DNA of 64,000 nucleotides from Mollicutes bacterium Phil14 (GTDB lineage: Bacteria > Bacillota_I > Bacilli_A > ML615J-28 > CAG-698), in NCBI GenBank assembly GCA_001940985.1, contig MSHB01000015.1:1-64000 (forward strand), in the 5' to 3' direction. Below the pieces are notes generated by a model. It was not told the DNA's origin. It saw only the letters and a program-made list of their open reading frames with translations, and did not search any database. The position numbers were made by a program, and so were the translations under genes. Each line of letters opens with the position of its first letter. The stretch's first letter is position 1. Positions 17,709 to 26,044 of the stretch are shown piece by piece.

Positions 17709-17724
17709 ATATGCATATTCTTAT

Positions 17725-18102
17725 TTAGATAAATAATCTAATAACAATTGCAACTATAAAAGCAACTCCACCAACTAAAATATATGATAAAAAATTGTAT
17801 TTTTCACCATCTCTTTTAGCTCTTTTGCTTTCACTATATTCATACATACTATTATAATCTCTTTTTACATCTTTAGAAAAACTAGATTTCAACGTTTTCC
17901 AAGAATAACCAAAAATATCGAATGTTCCAATATTTGAAAGCCATGACAATCCACCAATACATATAATCGCAAAACCACTAACAAAAAAAGCATTGCAATA
18001 ATTTACTATTGTATCAAATCCTTTTATAAATAAATAAATTACTGTCATCATCATTTCAATAATAAATATAATTAAAGTTCTTTTGTTAAATATTTTGTTC
18101 AT
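17725..18102 (-). CDS. DUF3899-like small membrane protein
   Basis: About 125 residues with two N-terminal hydrophobic segments (about 10-27 and 38-56), a charged cytoplasmic stretch rich in Ser, Lys and Arg, and a C-terminal helix. The SNIGTFDIFGYSWKTLKSSF segment resembles DUF3899 proteins, whose function is unknown. The start is the ATG at 18100-18102 with AAAGGTGAT upstream, so the gene overlaps the end of plsC by 17 bases. It is the last gene of thyA-folA-plsC. Confidence 0.65.
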   Translation of the reverse strand: MNKIFNKRTLIIFIIEMMMTVIYLFIKGFDTIVNYCNAFFVSGFAIICIGGLSWLSNIGTFDIFGYSWKTLKSSFSKDVKRDYNSMYEYSESKRAKRDGEKYNFLSYILVGGVAFIVAIVIRLFI

Positions 18103-18949
18103 TTGAATCACCTTTTTTATTAATTGTTTCATTTAGCCATTTATATCTACTTCTTGCATCTTGCAAACTAGTCATCATAATTTCTGTAACATTTTCTGCA
18201 ATCTCTTTAGTAGTACTCTCTTTAAAATCATCGTATTTTAAAACTTCACAAACTTTAATAAGAATTTTTGTTCTTCTAAAAGGAAATCTTTTTTTATTAC
18301 TATATGTGTTATCAATAATACAAACGACTATTGATGATGCTGCTCTTGTGGCTATTTTAAACGTTCCATCATGTAGCCTTCCCATATTAGGTCCTTTACT
18401 TCTCGTACCTTCAGGAAAGACGCCTATAGGAAATCCATCTTGAACTCTTTTTATTGACTTAACAATAGTTTCTAACCCTTTTCTATTATTTTTTCTATCA
18501 AGTGGTAAGAATCCAGCAGAGTATAGACATCTACCAATAACAGGAACTTTCAAAATGCTTTCTTTCATTATGAAAGTTAAATTAATATTTCCAAATGCCG
18601 CAATAAGCATCAAAGGGTCTAAATTTGATTGATGATTACTAACAATTAACATTTTTGAATTTTTATCAATCTTTTCAAAACCTTCTTTATATATCTTAAT
18701 TCTTAAGAAGAACATTACAAATCGACATATATGATAAGTCAATAAACTAAAAATCTTCTTTGGTTTTTCAATATAACTTCCCTTTTTCACAGCACAAGCT
18801 ATTAGTCCGCACGAGAAAAAGAAAATAATCAACAGTACAGCCCATATTCCAATAAAAACAGGCAATAAAAGGAACCATGAAATTTGTGATAAATATACTA
18901 TAAAAATGCTCAAAGCCAAAGAAATAATTGTAATAATAAGTTCAATCAC
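18086..18949 (-). CDS. plsC: 1-acyl-sn-glycerol-3-phosphate acyltransferase
   Basis: 287 residues. Two N-terminal membrane segments precede the acyltransferase domain, which holds the catalytic NHQSNLDPL (NHx4D, near residue 106) and the FPEGTRSKG phosphate-binding motif near 180. It makes phosphatidic acid from lysophosphatidate at the membrane. The start is a GTG within the GTGA overlap with the folA stop, with AAAGGA upstream, so translation is probably coupled. Confidence 0.9.
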   Translation of the reverse strand: MIELIITIISLALSIFIVYLSQISWFLLLPVFIGIWAVLLIIFFFSCGLIACAVKKGSYIEKPKKIFSLLTYHICRFVMFFLRIKIYKEGFEKIDKNSKMLIVSNHQSNLDPLMLIAAFGNINLTFIMKESILKVPVIGRCLYSAGFLPLDRKNNRKGLETIVKSIKRVQDGFPIGVFPEGTRSKGPNMGRLHDGTFKIATRAASSIVVCIIDNTYSNKKRFPFRRTKILIKVCEVLKYDDFKESTTKEIAENVTEIMMTSLQDARSRYKWLNETINKKGDSNEQNI

Positions 18950-19428
18950 TTTATTTTCCTTTCATATATGCAGAAGTTTAATTCTCCAGCAACTTTATTA
19001 GAAATTAAATGAAATTTTTCATAATCAATCTTTGGAAAATATGTATCTCCCACATATTCTTTGTTAATGTGAGTAATATATAATCTACTAGCATATGGCA
19101 AAGAAAACTCATATATTTGTTTCCCACCAATAACAAAAATCTCTTCATTTTTGTTAGCAGTTAAAAACTTTTCAAGATCATTAACAACTTCAACATTTTC
19201 AAAATCAAATTTCAAATTTTTATCATGACTTACAACAATATTTTTCCTTTTTGGAAGAGGCTTATTATTTCTATTAAGTATAGATATAAAAGTATTTTTC
19301 CCCATTAAAACAGTTTTATTTAATGTTATTTCTCTAAAATATTTTAAGTCCTCTGGATAATTCCATGGCAATGAGTTGTTATTTCCAATCAAATTATTCT
19401 TATCAATTGCAACAATAATAGAAATCAT
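18946..19428 (-). CDS. folA: dihydrofolate reductase
   Basis: 160 residues, normal length. The N-terminus [22 protein letters not shown] holds the Met20-type loop. An acidic residue in PEDLKYF follows, the site that protonates the substrate, then [11 protein letters not shown] and [11 protein letters not shown], the NADPH-binding parts. It regenerates tetrahydrofolate used up by ThyA, whose gene it overlaps by four bases (ATGA). Confidence 0.95.
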   Translation of the reverse strand: MISIIVAIDKNNLIGNNNSLPWNYPEDLKYFREITLNKTVLMGKNTFISILNRNNKPLPKRKNIVVSHDKNLKFDFENVEVVNDLEKFLTANKNEEIFVIGGKQIYEFSLPYASRLYITHINKEYVGDTYFPKIDYEKFHLISNKVAGELNFCIYERKIK

Positions 19429-20303
19429 ACTGCCACCTTACCCTTAATTAAAGGATATGGATTATAATCTTCTAAAAGAAAATCTTCATATCTAAAATCA
19501 TTTATTTCTTTTACGTCTCTAATAATTTTCATCTTTGGAAGTTTTCTTGGACTTCTAGATAATTGCAAATTAACTTGTTCTAAATGATTAGAATAAATAT
19601 GACAATCACCAATAGTATGAATAAATTCTCCCAATTCTAAATTGCAAACTTTCGCTACCATCATAGTTAAAAGTGCATATGAAGCGATATTAAATGGTAT
19701 GCCTAAAAAAGCATCACCACTTCTTTGATATAATTGACAAGACAATTTATTATTTTCAACATAGAATTGAAACATTGCATGACAAGGTGGCAAAGCCATC
19801 TTTTCAATATATGCAGCATGCCAACTATTAACAATTAATCTGCGAGAGTCAGGATTAGTTTTGATTTCATTAATCACCCATGTAAGTTGATCTTTAACGC
19901 TATCCTTTCCCTCAAAGTGACGCCACTCATAACCATAAACAGGTCCTAAATCACCCCATTTTTCAGCAAACTCATCATCATTTGCAACTTTTAAGACAAA
20001 CTCTTCAATAGTTTCGTTATTATAACAATTAGACTTTTTAAATTTTTCATATGGCCATTCATTCCAAATGCGAACATTATTTTTAACTAAATATTGAATA
20101 TTAGTATCACCACTAATAAACCATAACAATTCATGAATAATAGATTTTAAATGTACTTTTTTTGTTGTTAAAAGTGGAAATCCTTCATTTAAATCAAATC
20201 TCATTTGATACCCGAATGTAGAAATAGTTCCAGTGCCAGTGCGATCATTTTTAGCATGACCATTGTCTAAAATGTGTTTCAAAAATTCTAAATATTGTTT
20301 CAT
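19425..20303 (-). CDS. thyA: thymidylate synthase
   Basis: 292 residues, ThyA type (not flavin-dependent ThyX). The arginine loop NDRTGTGT near residue 20, the nucleophile in [26 protein letters not shown] and the nucleotide-binding [11 protein letters not shown] are all present. It methylates dUMP to dTMP using methylene-tetrahydrofolate. It is the first gene of thyA-folA-plsC-DUF3899. Confidence 0.96.
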   Translation of the reverse strand: MKQYLEFLKHILDNGHAKNDRTGTGTISTFGYQMRFDLNEGFPLLTTKKVHLKSIIHELLWFISGDTNIQYLVKNNVRIWNEWPYEKFKKSNCYNNETIEEFVLKVANDDEFAEKWGDLGPVYGYEWRHFEGKDSVKDQLTWVINEIKTNPDSRRLIVNSWHAAYIEKMALPPCHAMFQFYVENNKLSCQLYQRSGDAFLGIPFNIASYALLTMMVAKVCNLELGEFIHTIGDCHIYSNHLEQVNLQLSRSPRKLPKMKIIRDVKEINDFRYEDFLLEDYNPYPLIKGKVAV

Positions 20304-20329
20304 AAGTTCACCCTCTCAATTTTAATAAT

Positions 20330-20358
20330 ATTGTATCATAAATTTCACTAATAATCAA
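20330..20358 (-). promoter_or_regulatory. thyA operon promoter
   Basis: On the minus strand, TTGATT (20353-20358), a 17-base spacer and TACAAT (20330-20335). It sits between the terminator of the preceding unit and the AGGGTGA site of thyA. Confidence 0.7.
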
Positions 20359-20360
20359 TT

Positions 20361-20394
20361 TATAAAAAAAGATATACAATTTTTGTATATCTTT
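20361..20394 (-). terminator. terminator of the trmL operon
   Basis: AAAGATATACAA (20368-20379) and TTGTATATCTTT (20383-20394) form a perfect 12-bp stem, followed on the minus strand by a run of T. Confidence 0.85.
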
Positions 20395-20400
20395 AACAGT

Positions 20401-20652
20401 TTATTTTCTATTCTTTTTTGTTTTTTTACTAACTTCAGAGCTCTTATGGCAACCACAATCGCATCCCTTTTTGCTAGCCTTTTTCTTAGCTTCATCTTCT
20501 TGGCGATAGTATTCACCTTCAAGATCAATATTTTCTTCACGAGCAAATTCATTTTCAAGATTATTGTAGTAACTTACTCCATACATATTGTTTCTTCTAA
20601 GTTCTGCCAAGTAATCAGTATTAAGAAATTCCTTTTTTTTATCATTTTTCAT
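20401..20652 (-). CDS. small protein with Cys-rich C-terminus
   Basis: 83 residues, not recognised. It is highly charged, with no signal peptide or membrane segment. A basic C-terminal tail carries the cluster CDCGCH, which looks able to bind a metal. The ATG at 20650-20652 has a near-perfect GAAGGAGGT seven bases upstream, and a strong terminator follows, so it is expressed as a real gene. A plus-strand ORF over the same bases lacks such signals. It is the last gene of the unit containing trmL and queG. Confidence 0.7.
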   Translation of the reverse strand: MKNDKKKEFLNTDYLAELRRNNMYGVSYYNNLENEFAREENIDLEGEYYRQEDEAKKKASKKGCDCGCHKSSEVSKKTKKNRK

Positions 20653-20707
20653 TTGTTTTACCTCCTTCTGCAATTATATTATTTGCTGAAGAAAAGCAAT
20701 ATATTAT

Positions 20708-21226
20708 TTATTTAAGTAGGTAATTCTTCCCTTTCATATTTTCAGGTTCAAATTCACATAAGCCTTTAAATCCTTGTTGTCTTAATGCTTCATAAATAAT
20801 GATTGCAGCAACATTACTAACATTTAATGCACGAACCTTATCAGTCATAGGAAGTCTAATGCAATGATCCAAATTTTCTTGTAAGATTTCCTTAGGAATT
20901 CCTGTAGATTCTTTACCAACAACAAAATAATAATCTTTCTCATCATCACTTACATCTAAATCATGCACATTATGCAAACCATATCTAGTTAAAAAATACA
21001 TTTCGCCATGATTTTTTTCTAAAAATTCTTCCCAATTTTCATATAATATATAATGAACATCTTTAACATAATTAGCACCACTTCTTTTTACTTCTTTTTC
21101 TTCTAAACTAAAACCTAAAGGTTTTATCAAATGTAAAATAGTATTTGTAGCCAAACAAGTTCTCATCATATTTCCAGTGTTTTGAGGTATTTCTGGTTGA
21201 TATATTACCAAGTTAATTTTTCCCAT
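20708..21226 (-). CDS. trmL: tRNA (cytidine/uridine-34-2'-O)-methyltransferase
   Basis: 172 residues of the SPOUT family, TrmL/CspR type. Features are QPEIPQNTGNMMRTC at the N-terminus and, in the C-terminal trefoil knot, VVGKESTGIPKEIL and IRLPMTDKVRALNVSNVAAI, which bind S-adenosylmethionine. It 2'-O-methylates the wobble base of tRNA-Leu species, including the CAA anticodon of the tRNA at 6097. It overlaps queG by 14 bases, pairing two wobble-position tRNA modifiers. Confidence 0.92.
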   Translation of the reverse strand: MGKINLVIYQPEIPQNTGNMMRTCLATNTILHLIKPLGFSLEEKEVKRSGANYVKDVHYILYENWEEFLEKNHGEMYFLTRYGLHNVHDLDVSDDEKDYYFVVGKESTGIPKEILQENLDHCIRLPMTDKVRALNVSNVAAIIIYEALRQQGFKGLCEFEPENMKGKNYLLK

Positions 21227-22094
21227 TTTTCATCTTTCCTTTCAAATATTCTAAATGGTCAAAAAACCATTTTATATTACCATATTTTTTTTGATATTTA
21301 TTAATTTCATCGATTGTAATATCATTATTATTGCATTTAACAACTATAATATTACGCAACATTTTTAAGTGTCCAATCCAAGAATATGTTTTGTCTTTTG
21401 CAAATTCTTTATAATCATCAATTTTTTCCATTTTTTTTAAATCTAGATTAGCTTTTTCATCATAAGAAAAAACATCATTAAAATCATTTTTCTTCTTATT
21501 CATTGGACAAACATCTTGACAAATGTCACAACCAAAATATGTCTTCATATTATCATAAAGACTAAAATCATATGAAACTTTTTGGCTCAAAAATGAAAGG
21601 CATTTGTTTTTATCAAATCCAAATTCAAGAGCATCATTTGGACAACTTTTAACACAAATATTGCAACCAATGCACATCTTTAATTCACTTGTTTTTATGG
21701 CATTATCAATTACTTTATCAGTAACTATCTCACCGATAAGTACAGAGCTACCAAATTTATTGCTAATAAATAAAGTGTTTTTCCCAATAACGCCTAACCC
21801 TGACAAACAAGCACAAAGTTTTTCATTAAGAAAACTTATATCTACAAGCGTCTCATATCTTTCTAGTTTCTCACATTTAGCCTCTTCATCTAAAAAGCTC
21901 TTTATAACTTGATGATAATCTTTTCCATAAGCAAATTTTGCTGGAGAATGTTTTCCATCAACAGTTTCATTAGGATATGGGAAAATATATACAATAATGC
22001 TTTTTACCCAATTATATCTTTCATCATTCTTTTCAGTGTGTTTTAAATAATTTTCATAAGAAATTACGCTTTTTTCATAAACTAAATCATTCAT
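21213..22094 (-). CDS. queG: compact epoxyqueuosine reductase-like protein
   Basis: 293 residues. Two ferredoxin-type cluster motifs are present, CIGCNICVKSCPNDAL (near 142) and CDICQDVCPMNKK (near 190), together with the GLGVIGKNTLFIS segment of the cobalamin-binding domain. QueG reduces epoxyqueuosine to queuosine in tRNA. It is about 90 residues shorter than B. subtilis QueG: the usual N-terminal 60-70 residues are reduced and the C-terminal HEAT part is very short. Both FeS motifs remain, so it may still work. It overlaps the sirtuin stop by eight bases and trmL by fourteen. Confidence 0.85.
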   Translation of the reverse strand: MNDLVYEKSVISYENYLKHTEKNDERYNWVKSIIVYIFPYPNETVDGKHSPAKFAYGKDYHQVIKSFLDEEAKCEKLERYETLVDISFLNEKLCACLSGLGVIGKNTLFISNKFGSSVLIGEIVTDKVIDNAIKTSELKMCIGCNICVKSCPNDALEFGFDKNKCLSFLSQKVSYDFSLYDNMKTYFGCDICQDVCPMNKKKNDFNDVFSYDEKANLDLKKMEKIDDYKEFAKDKTYSWIGHLKMLRNIIVVKCNNNDITIDEINKYQKKYGNIKWFFDHLEYLKGKMKNGKN

Positions 22095-22818
22095 CTTTTA
22101 ATATCTCTTTAAAAACATTGCCTAGCGAATCATCAATAACTAAAGTAGCATATTTATCATACTCAGTTTGTCCCTTATTAATAATAATTAAATTTTTTCC
22201 TTTAAAATAAGTTACAAAACTAGCAGCTGGGTAAACAGTAAGACTAGTTCCTCCAACAATCAAAGTATCACAATTAGCAATTTGTTTTATGCTTTCTAGT
22301 ATTACCATATCATCAAGGGCTTCTTCATATAAAACAACATCTGGTTTTATAATACCACCACATTCACACCTAGGAACACCAGTAGAATTTAATATATAAT
22401 CCAAATCATAAAATTTATGGCATTTCATGCAATGATTTCTTCTAACACTTCCATGAAGTTCCAACACATTTTTACTACCAGCATCTTGATGAAGCCCATC
22501 AATATTCTGCGTAATCACAGCTTTCAACTTTCCTTCTTTTTCTAATTTTGCTAATGCAAAATGAGTAACATTAGGTAAGGCTGACTTATAAATCATCTTC
22601 TTTTTGTAAAATTCGTAGAACTCTTTAGGATGACCCATAAAAAAATGATGAGAAAGAATTTCTTCAGGAGATACTAAAGTTCCTTTTTCGCTATAAATAC
22701 CTTTACTACCTCTAAAATCTGGTATATTACTTTCTGTTGACACACCAGCTCCACCAAAAAAAACAATATTTTTTGATGAGGAAATTATTTCCTTAAATTT
22801 TTGAATTTTGTCTTCCAA
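22087..22818 (-). CDS. cobB: SIR2-family NAD-dependent protein deacylase
   Basis: About 243 residues. It has GAGVSTESNIPDFRG (NAD binding), TQNIDGLHQDAGS, the catalytic histidine in ELHGS, a zinc site CMKC...CEC and GGTSLTVYPA. It removes acyl groups from lysines using NAD. The likely start is the TTG at 22816-22818, with AGGTG six bases upstream; a GTG nearer the ribosome binding site is less well placed. It overlaps the 3' end of the MurI-like gene by 26 bases, so the two are translationally coupled. Confidence 0.9.
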   Translation of the reverse strand: MEDKIQKFKEIISSSKNIVFFGGAGVSTESNIPDFRGSKGIYSEKGTLVSPEEILSHHFFMGHPKEFYEFYKKKMIYKSALPNVTHFALAKLEKEGKLKAVITQNIDGLHQDAGSKNVLELHGSVRRNHCMKCHKFYDLDYILNSTGVPRCECGGIIKPDVVLYEEALDDMVILESIKQIANCDTLIVGGTSLTVYPAASFVTYFKGKNLIIINKGQTEYDKYATLVIDDSLGNVFKEILKDE

Positions 22819-23593
22819 CTTTTTCACCTATTTCATTTTCGATTTCAATATACTTAAATTTCAAGGAAAACCATGGTGTTATATTTTTAAAATTCTTGAT
22901 ACTAACATCAGAAATTACTAATAGTTTTCCTCTACCTCTAGAATATTGAATTATGTTCTTCTTCTTTATTTCTTCTGATATCACTTCATCTAGTTTTATC
23001 ATCTTATCGACTTCTAAAAATTCAAATATTTCTATTCGTAGCATTTCTAACCATGGAGCTGTTACTATTAACAAATCACAACCTTTTTGGTTAACAGGTT
23101 TAAAAGTGTTTTCAGCAGCTTTAAAAGATGCACTTGTTTTACTCATATTACTAATTAAGACATTTTCAAGTTCTTCACTTTCAATATTATACATACGATT
23201 ATATTTAAAATTCTTTTGATAAATATTAGCCTTTAAAATATAGCTTCTAGCACATAATATTAAATTTTTTTGTTCATAATATGTATTAACATAATCAGCA
23301 ATTGATTGAACTATATTTATCACTGGTATTTTAAGTGTAGAAAAATATTCTTCACAGCATTCAATTATTACATCGCTAATAACAATCAACAACTTTATAT
23401 TGTATTCAAGTAATTTTTCCACATTAACCATAACATGCTTCAAAACTACTTCTTTATCTTTACCTTCATAAGGATAGCTTTTCACATCATTAATATATAT
23501 GAAATCCTCATTTTTAAAATTTTTTGTTAAGTTTTCTAAAATACATAATCCTTGAACACCTTCATCAAGTATTCCTATTGGCATTTTTTTCAT
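22793..23593 (-). CDS. MurI-like protein lacking both catalytic cysteines
   Basis: 266 residues, aligning over its whole length with the true glutamate racemase at 25238-26044. PIGILDEGVQGLCILENL matches PIGVFDSGIGGVTVLSKL, and EDFIYINDVKSYPY matches ENFIYVGDTLNCPY. The racemase's catalytic Cys74 (IACNTA) aligns with Asp74 (ISDVII), and Cys189 (LGCTHF) with Ala179 (VTAPWL). It therefore cannot racemise by the two-cysteine mechanism; a ligand-binding or regulatory role is inferred. The start is the ATG at 23591-23593, with AGGTGAT upstream and the promoter start site only about 10 bases away. It is the first gene of the sirtuin-queG-trmL unit. Confidence 0.75.
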   Translation of the reverse strand: MKKMPIGILDEGVQGLCILENLTKNFKNEDFIYINDVKSYPYEGKDKEVVLKHVMVNVEKLLEYNIKLLIVISDVIIECCEEYFSTLKIPVINIVQSIADYVNTYYEQKNLILCARSYILKANIYQKNFKYNRMYNIESEELENVLISNMSKTSASFKAAENTFKPVNQKGCDLLIVTAPWLEMLRIEIFEFLEVDKMIKLDEVISEEIKKKNIIQYSRGRGKLLVISDVSIKNFKNITPWFSLKFKYIEIENEIGEKVGRQNSKI

Positions 23594-23609
23594 ACTATCA
23601 CCTATAAGC

Positions 23610-23638
23610 ATTTTACCACAAACCATCATTTTTTTCAA
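23610..23638 (-). promoter_or_regulatory. promoter of the MurI-like/sirtuin/queG/trmL unit
   Basis: On the minus strand, TTGAAA (23633-23638), a 17-base spacer and TAAAAT (23610-23615). The inferred start near 23603 rules out the in-frame start codon further upstream. Confidence 0.65.
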
Positions 23639-23698
23639 CTACAACTATTTTATTTATCATAAAATAATTACTACAAAATAATTTAAGAATTTAAAAAA

Positions 23699-23727
23699 TT
23701 GCACAAATGCCATTTATATGATATAAT
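23699..23727 (+). promoter_or_regulatory. fumarase operon promoter
   Basis: TTGCAC (23699-23704), a 17-base spacer and TATAAT (23722-23727), then a GGAGG site before the ATG at 23745. It is divergent from the promoter at 23610-23638. Confidence 0.8.
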
Positions 23728-23744
23728 TGTTTTGGAGGCAAATC

Positions 23745-24584
23745 ATGAGAGAATTAAATTTGAATGATGTTACAAAAGCAGTAAAAAGTTTAGCAATAGA
23801 TGCTTGCTATAATTTAAATGATGATGTTTTAAATTGCATTAAATGCTATAAAGATAAAGAAACTAGTGAACTAGGAAAATCTGTATTGGAAAAAATAATA
23901 GAAAACGATGAATTAGCGAAAAGAGACTCATTGCCTATGTGCCAAGATACAGGCGTAGCGGTAGTTTTTGTAGAAATAGGAAACCAAGTCATCTTTAATG
24001 GAAATATTGAAGACGCAATCAATCAAGGTATTAGAGAAGCATACACTGAAGGATACTTAAGAAAATCAGTTGTTTCCCATCCATTTAACAGAATAAATAC
24101 TATTGATAATACTCCTGCTATAATCCATTATAAAATTACCGAAGGTGAAAGTGTGAAAATAACTGTTGCACCAAAAGGTGGTGGAAGTGAAAATGTCAGT
24201 CTAGTAAAAATGCTTATTCCAGCCGATGGAATTGAAGGAGTAAAAAAACTAGTTCTAGATACAGTATTTAATGCTGGTGGTAAACCTTGTCCACCAATTA
24301 TAATTGGTTTAGGAATTGGTGGCAATTTGGAGAAATCTGCTCTACTTGCTAAAGAAGCATTAATGCGCGATATAGATGATGAAAATAAAGATCCAATTCT
24401 TAACAAATTAGAAAAAGAACTTTTATCTGAAGTTAATAAATTAGGAATTGGTCCAATGGGATTTGGTGGTAATACTACTGCACTAGCAGTAAAAATCAAT
24501 TCTTACCCTTGTCATATTGCTAGTTTGCCAGTAGCCATTAACATACAATGTCACGCATCTAGACATAAATCAATTATTCTTTAA
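23745..24584 (+). CDS. fumA: class I fumarate hydratase, alpha subunit
   Basis: 279 residues, the N-terminal half of the [4Fe-4S] fumarase/tartrate dehydratase family as a separate subunit. Cluster cysteines are visible in LPMCQDTGVAV (near 65), GGKPCPP and the final INIQCHASRH. Other family segments are SENVSLVKML and GIGPMGFGGNTTALAVKI. With the beta subunit it interconverts fumarate and malate. The enzyme class is oxygen-sensitive, consistent with an anaerobe. The start is the ATG at 23745, with GGAGG six bases upstream. Confidence 0.94.
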   Translation: MRELNLNDVTKAVKSLAIDACYNLNDDVLNCIKCYKDKETSELGKSVLEKIIENDELAKRDSLPMCQDTGVAVVFVEIGNQVIFNGNIEDAINQGIREAYTEGYLRKSVVSHPFNRINTIDNTPAIIHYKITEGESVKITVAPKGGGSENVSLVKMLIPADGIEGVKKLVLDTVFNAGGKPCPPIIIGLGIGGNLEKSALLAKEALMRDIDDENKDPILNKLEKELLSEVNKLGIGPMGFGGNTTALAVKINSYPCHIASLPVAINIQCHASRHKSIIL

Positions 24585-24596
24585 CAGGAGGAAAAT

Positions 24597-25154
24597 ATGA
24601 TATACAAGTTACATACTCCAATACAAGGAAAAGATATAGCGAAATTACACATAGGAGATATTGTTTTAATATCAGGAACAATATATACGGCTAGAGATGC
24701 AGCCCATAAAAGACTAGTAGAGTTAATAAAAAGCAATCAAGAATTGCCACTAGAATTAAAAGATGCAATAATATATTATGTTGGTCCAACTCCAGCAAAA
24801 CCAAATCAAGCCATAGGTTCAGCTGGTCCAACATCCAGTTATAGAATGGATCCTTACGTCAAAGATATTATGGAAAAGGGATCAATCATTTCAATTGGAA
24901 AAGGACCAAGAGCAAATTATGTGAAGGATCTAATAAAGGAACATAAAGGTCTTTATCTTTCAACCATAGGTGGAGCTGCTGCAGCTATTGGTAAAACTGT
25001 AATTAAAAGAGAACTAATAGCTTACCCAGATTTAGGTGCAGAAGCAATTCAAAAATTAGAAGTAAAAGATTTTTATGCTATTGTTACTTATGATTCATAT
25101 GGTGAGGATTTATTTACAAAAGGCATTGAAGATTTCAGAAAAAAACAAAATTAA
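24597..25154 (+). CDS. fumB: class I fumarate hydratase, beta subunit
   Basis: 185 residues, the C-terminal half of class I fumarase. Segments typical of the family are GDIVLISGTIYTARDAAHKR, YYVGPTPAKPNQAIGSAGPTSSYRMD and the GGAAAAIGKTV loop. It supplies substrate-binding residues to the alpha subunit. It begins 12 bases after fumA with an AGGAGG site and ends in a clear terminator. The split, adjacent two-gene form is usual in anaerobic Bacillota. Confidence 0.94.
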   Translation: MIYKLHTPIQGKDIAKLHIGDIVLISGTIYTARDAAHKRLVELIKSNQELPLELKDAIIYYVGPTPAKPNQAIGSAGPTSSYRMDPYVKDIMEKGSIISIGKGPRANYVKDLIKEHKGLYLSTIGGAAAAIGKTVIKRELIAYPDLGAEAIQKLEVKDFYAIVTYDSYGEDLFTKGIEDFRKKQN

Positions 25155-25166
25155 TTTTCAAACACT

Positions 25167-25192
25167 AACTGTCATTTTTGACAGTTTTTTAT
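25167..25192 (+). terminator. fumarase terminator
   Basis: AACTGTCA (25167-25174) and TGACAGTT (25179-25186) with a T-loop, then six T. Confidence 0.88.
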
Positions 25193-25205
25193 TTATCAAA
25201 AATAA

Positions 25206-25236
25206 ATTAAAAATGTAAGCAAAATTTGCTTACATT
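25206..25236 (-). terminator. citXG-murI terminator
   Basis: AATGTAAGCAAA (25212-25223) and TTTGCTTACATT (25225-25236), followed on the minus strand by a T-rich run, two bases after the murI stop. Confidence 0.8.
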
Positions 25237-25237
25237 A

Positions 25238-26044
25238 TTATAATTCTATTTTTTTTGTTTGTTCATGTTTTTTATCAAACCAGAAAATTTGTTTTTCCAT
25301 TTCAATAGGATCACCAGTTGTATAAAATTCAATATTTCCAGTTAGATTAACAGAGGCTATCATAGATTTTTTATTTAAAATCTTCTTAAGTCTTTCACCA
25401 GTAGGCCTACCACAATCGATTAATTTAGCATCAGGTAAAACTCGGGAAATATCTTTTGATAATAAACCAAAATGAGTACATCCAAGAATAACCGTATCTA
25501 TTTTTTTATTTTCCAAAAATGATATTTTTTCGCCAACAATTTTATTAGAAATATCAGTATTCATTTCAAGATTTTCAACAACAGGAACAAATTCACTACA
25601 TTTCACATAATAGCGTTTGCCTCTTTTTATTATTCTTCTTTTAGCATATTTTTCTAAATATTCTTCATACTTCTTAGATTCAATTGTAACATTTGTGGCT
25701 AGAACAGCAATATTTTTATTTTTACTAACTTTATATGCATATTTTGCAGTCGGTTCAATAACACCAACAATAGGGATATCAGTTATTTTTGCTAAATGAG
25801 CACTATTTGCAGTGGCTGTATTACAAGCAATAACTATCGCTTTTACATCTCTGCTAAGTAAATATTTTGTTATTTTTGTTACCAAATCTTCAATTTCTTC
25901 TTTAGGTTTAACACCATATGGACAATTTAGAGTGTCACCAACATAAATAAAATTTTCATTGGGAAGCATTTCTACCAATTTAGATAAAACAGTTACACCA
26001 CCTATACCAGAATCAAAAACACCAATTGGTCTATTATCATTCAT
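25238..26044 (-). CDS. murI: glutamate racemase
   Basis: 268 residues with both catalytic cysteines: Cys74 in IVIACNTATAN and Cys189 in VILGCTHFGLL. The FDSGIGG substrate loop and GDTLNCPYG are intact. It makes D-glutamate for peptidoglycan. It overlaps the citXG stop by eight bases, so the two are co-translated, although no shared pathway is obvious. A catalytically degenerate relative lies 1.6 kb away at 22793-23593. Confidence 0.95.
   Translation of the reverse strand: MNDNRPIGVFDSGIGGVTVLSKLVEMLPNENFIYVGDTLNCPYGVKPKEEIEDLVTKITKYLLSRDVKAIVIACNTATANSAHLAKITDIPIVGVIEPTAKYAYKVSKNKNIAVLATNVTIESKKYEEYLEKYAKRRIIKRGKRYYVKCSEFVPVVENLEMNTDISNKIVGEKISFLENKKIDTVILGCTHFGLLSKDISRVLPDAKLIDCGRPTGERLKKILNKKSMIASVNLTGNIEFYTTGDPIEMEKQIFWFDKKHEQTKKIEL

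Noticed and set aside
17551-17720. Riboswitch in the oppA upstream region
   Set aside because: The promoter and cre-like boxes account for this stretch, and the leader itself is only about 58 unstructured AT-rich bases.
20383-20715. Plus-strand hydrophobic open frame opposite the small Cys-tailed gene
   Set aside because: The minus-strand frame has a near-perfect ribosome binding site and terminator; the plus-strand frame begins inside that terminator.
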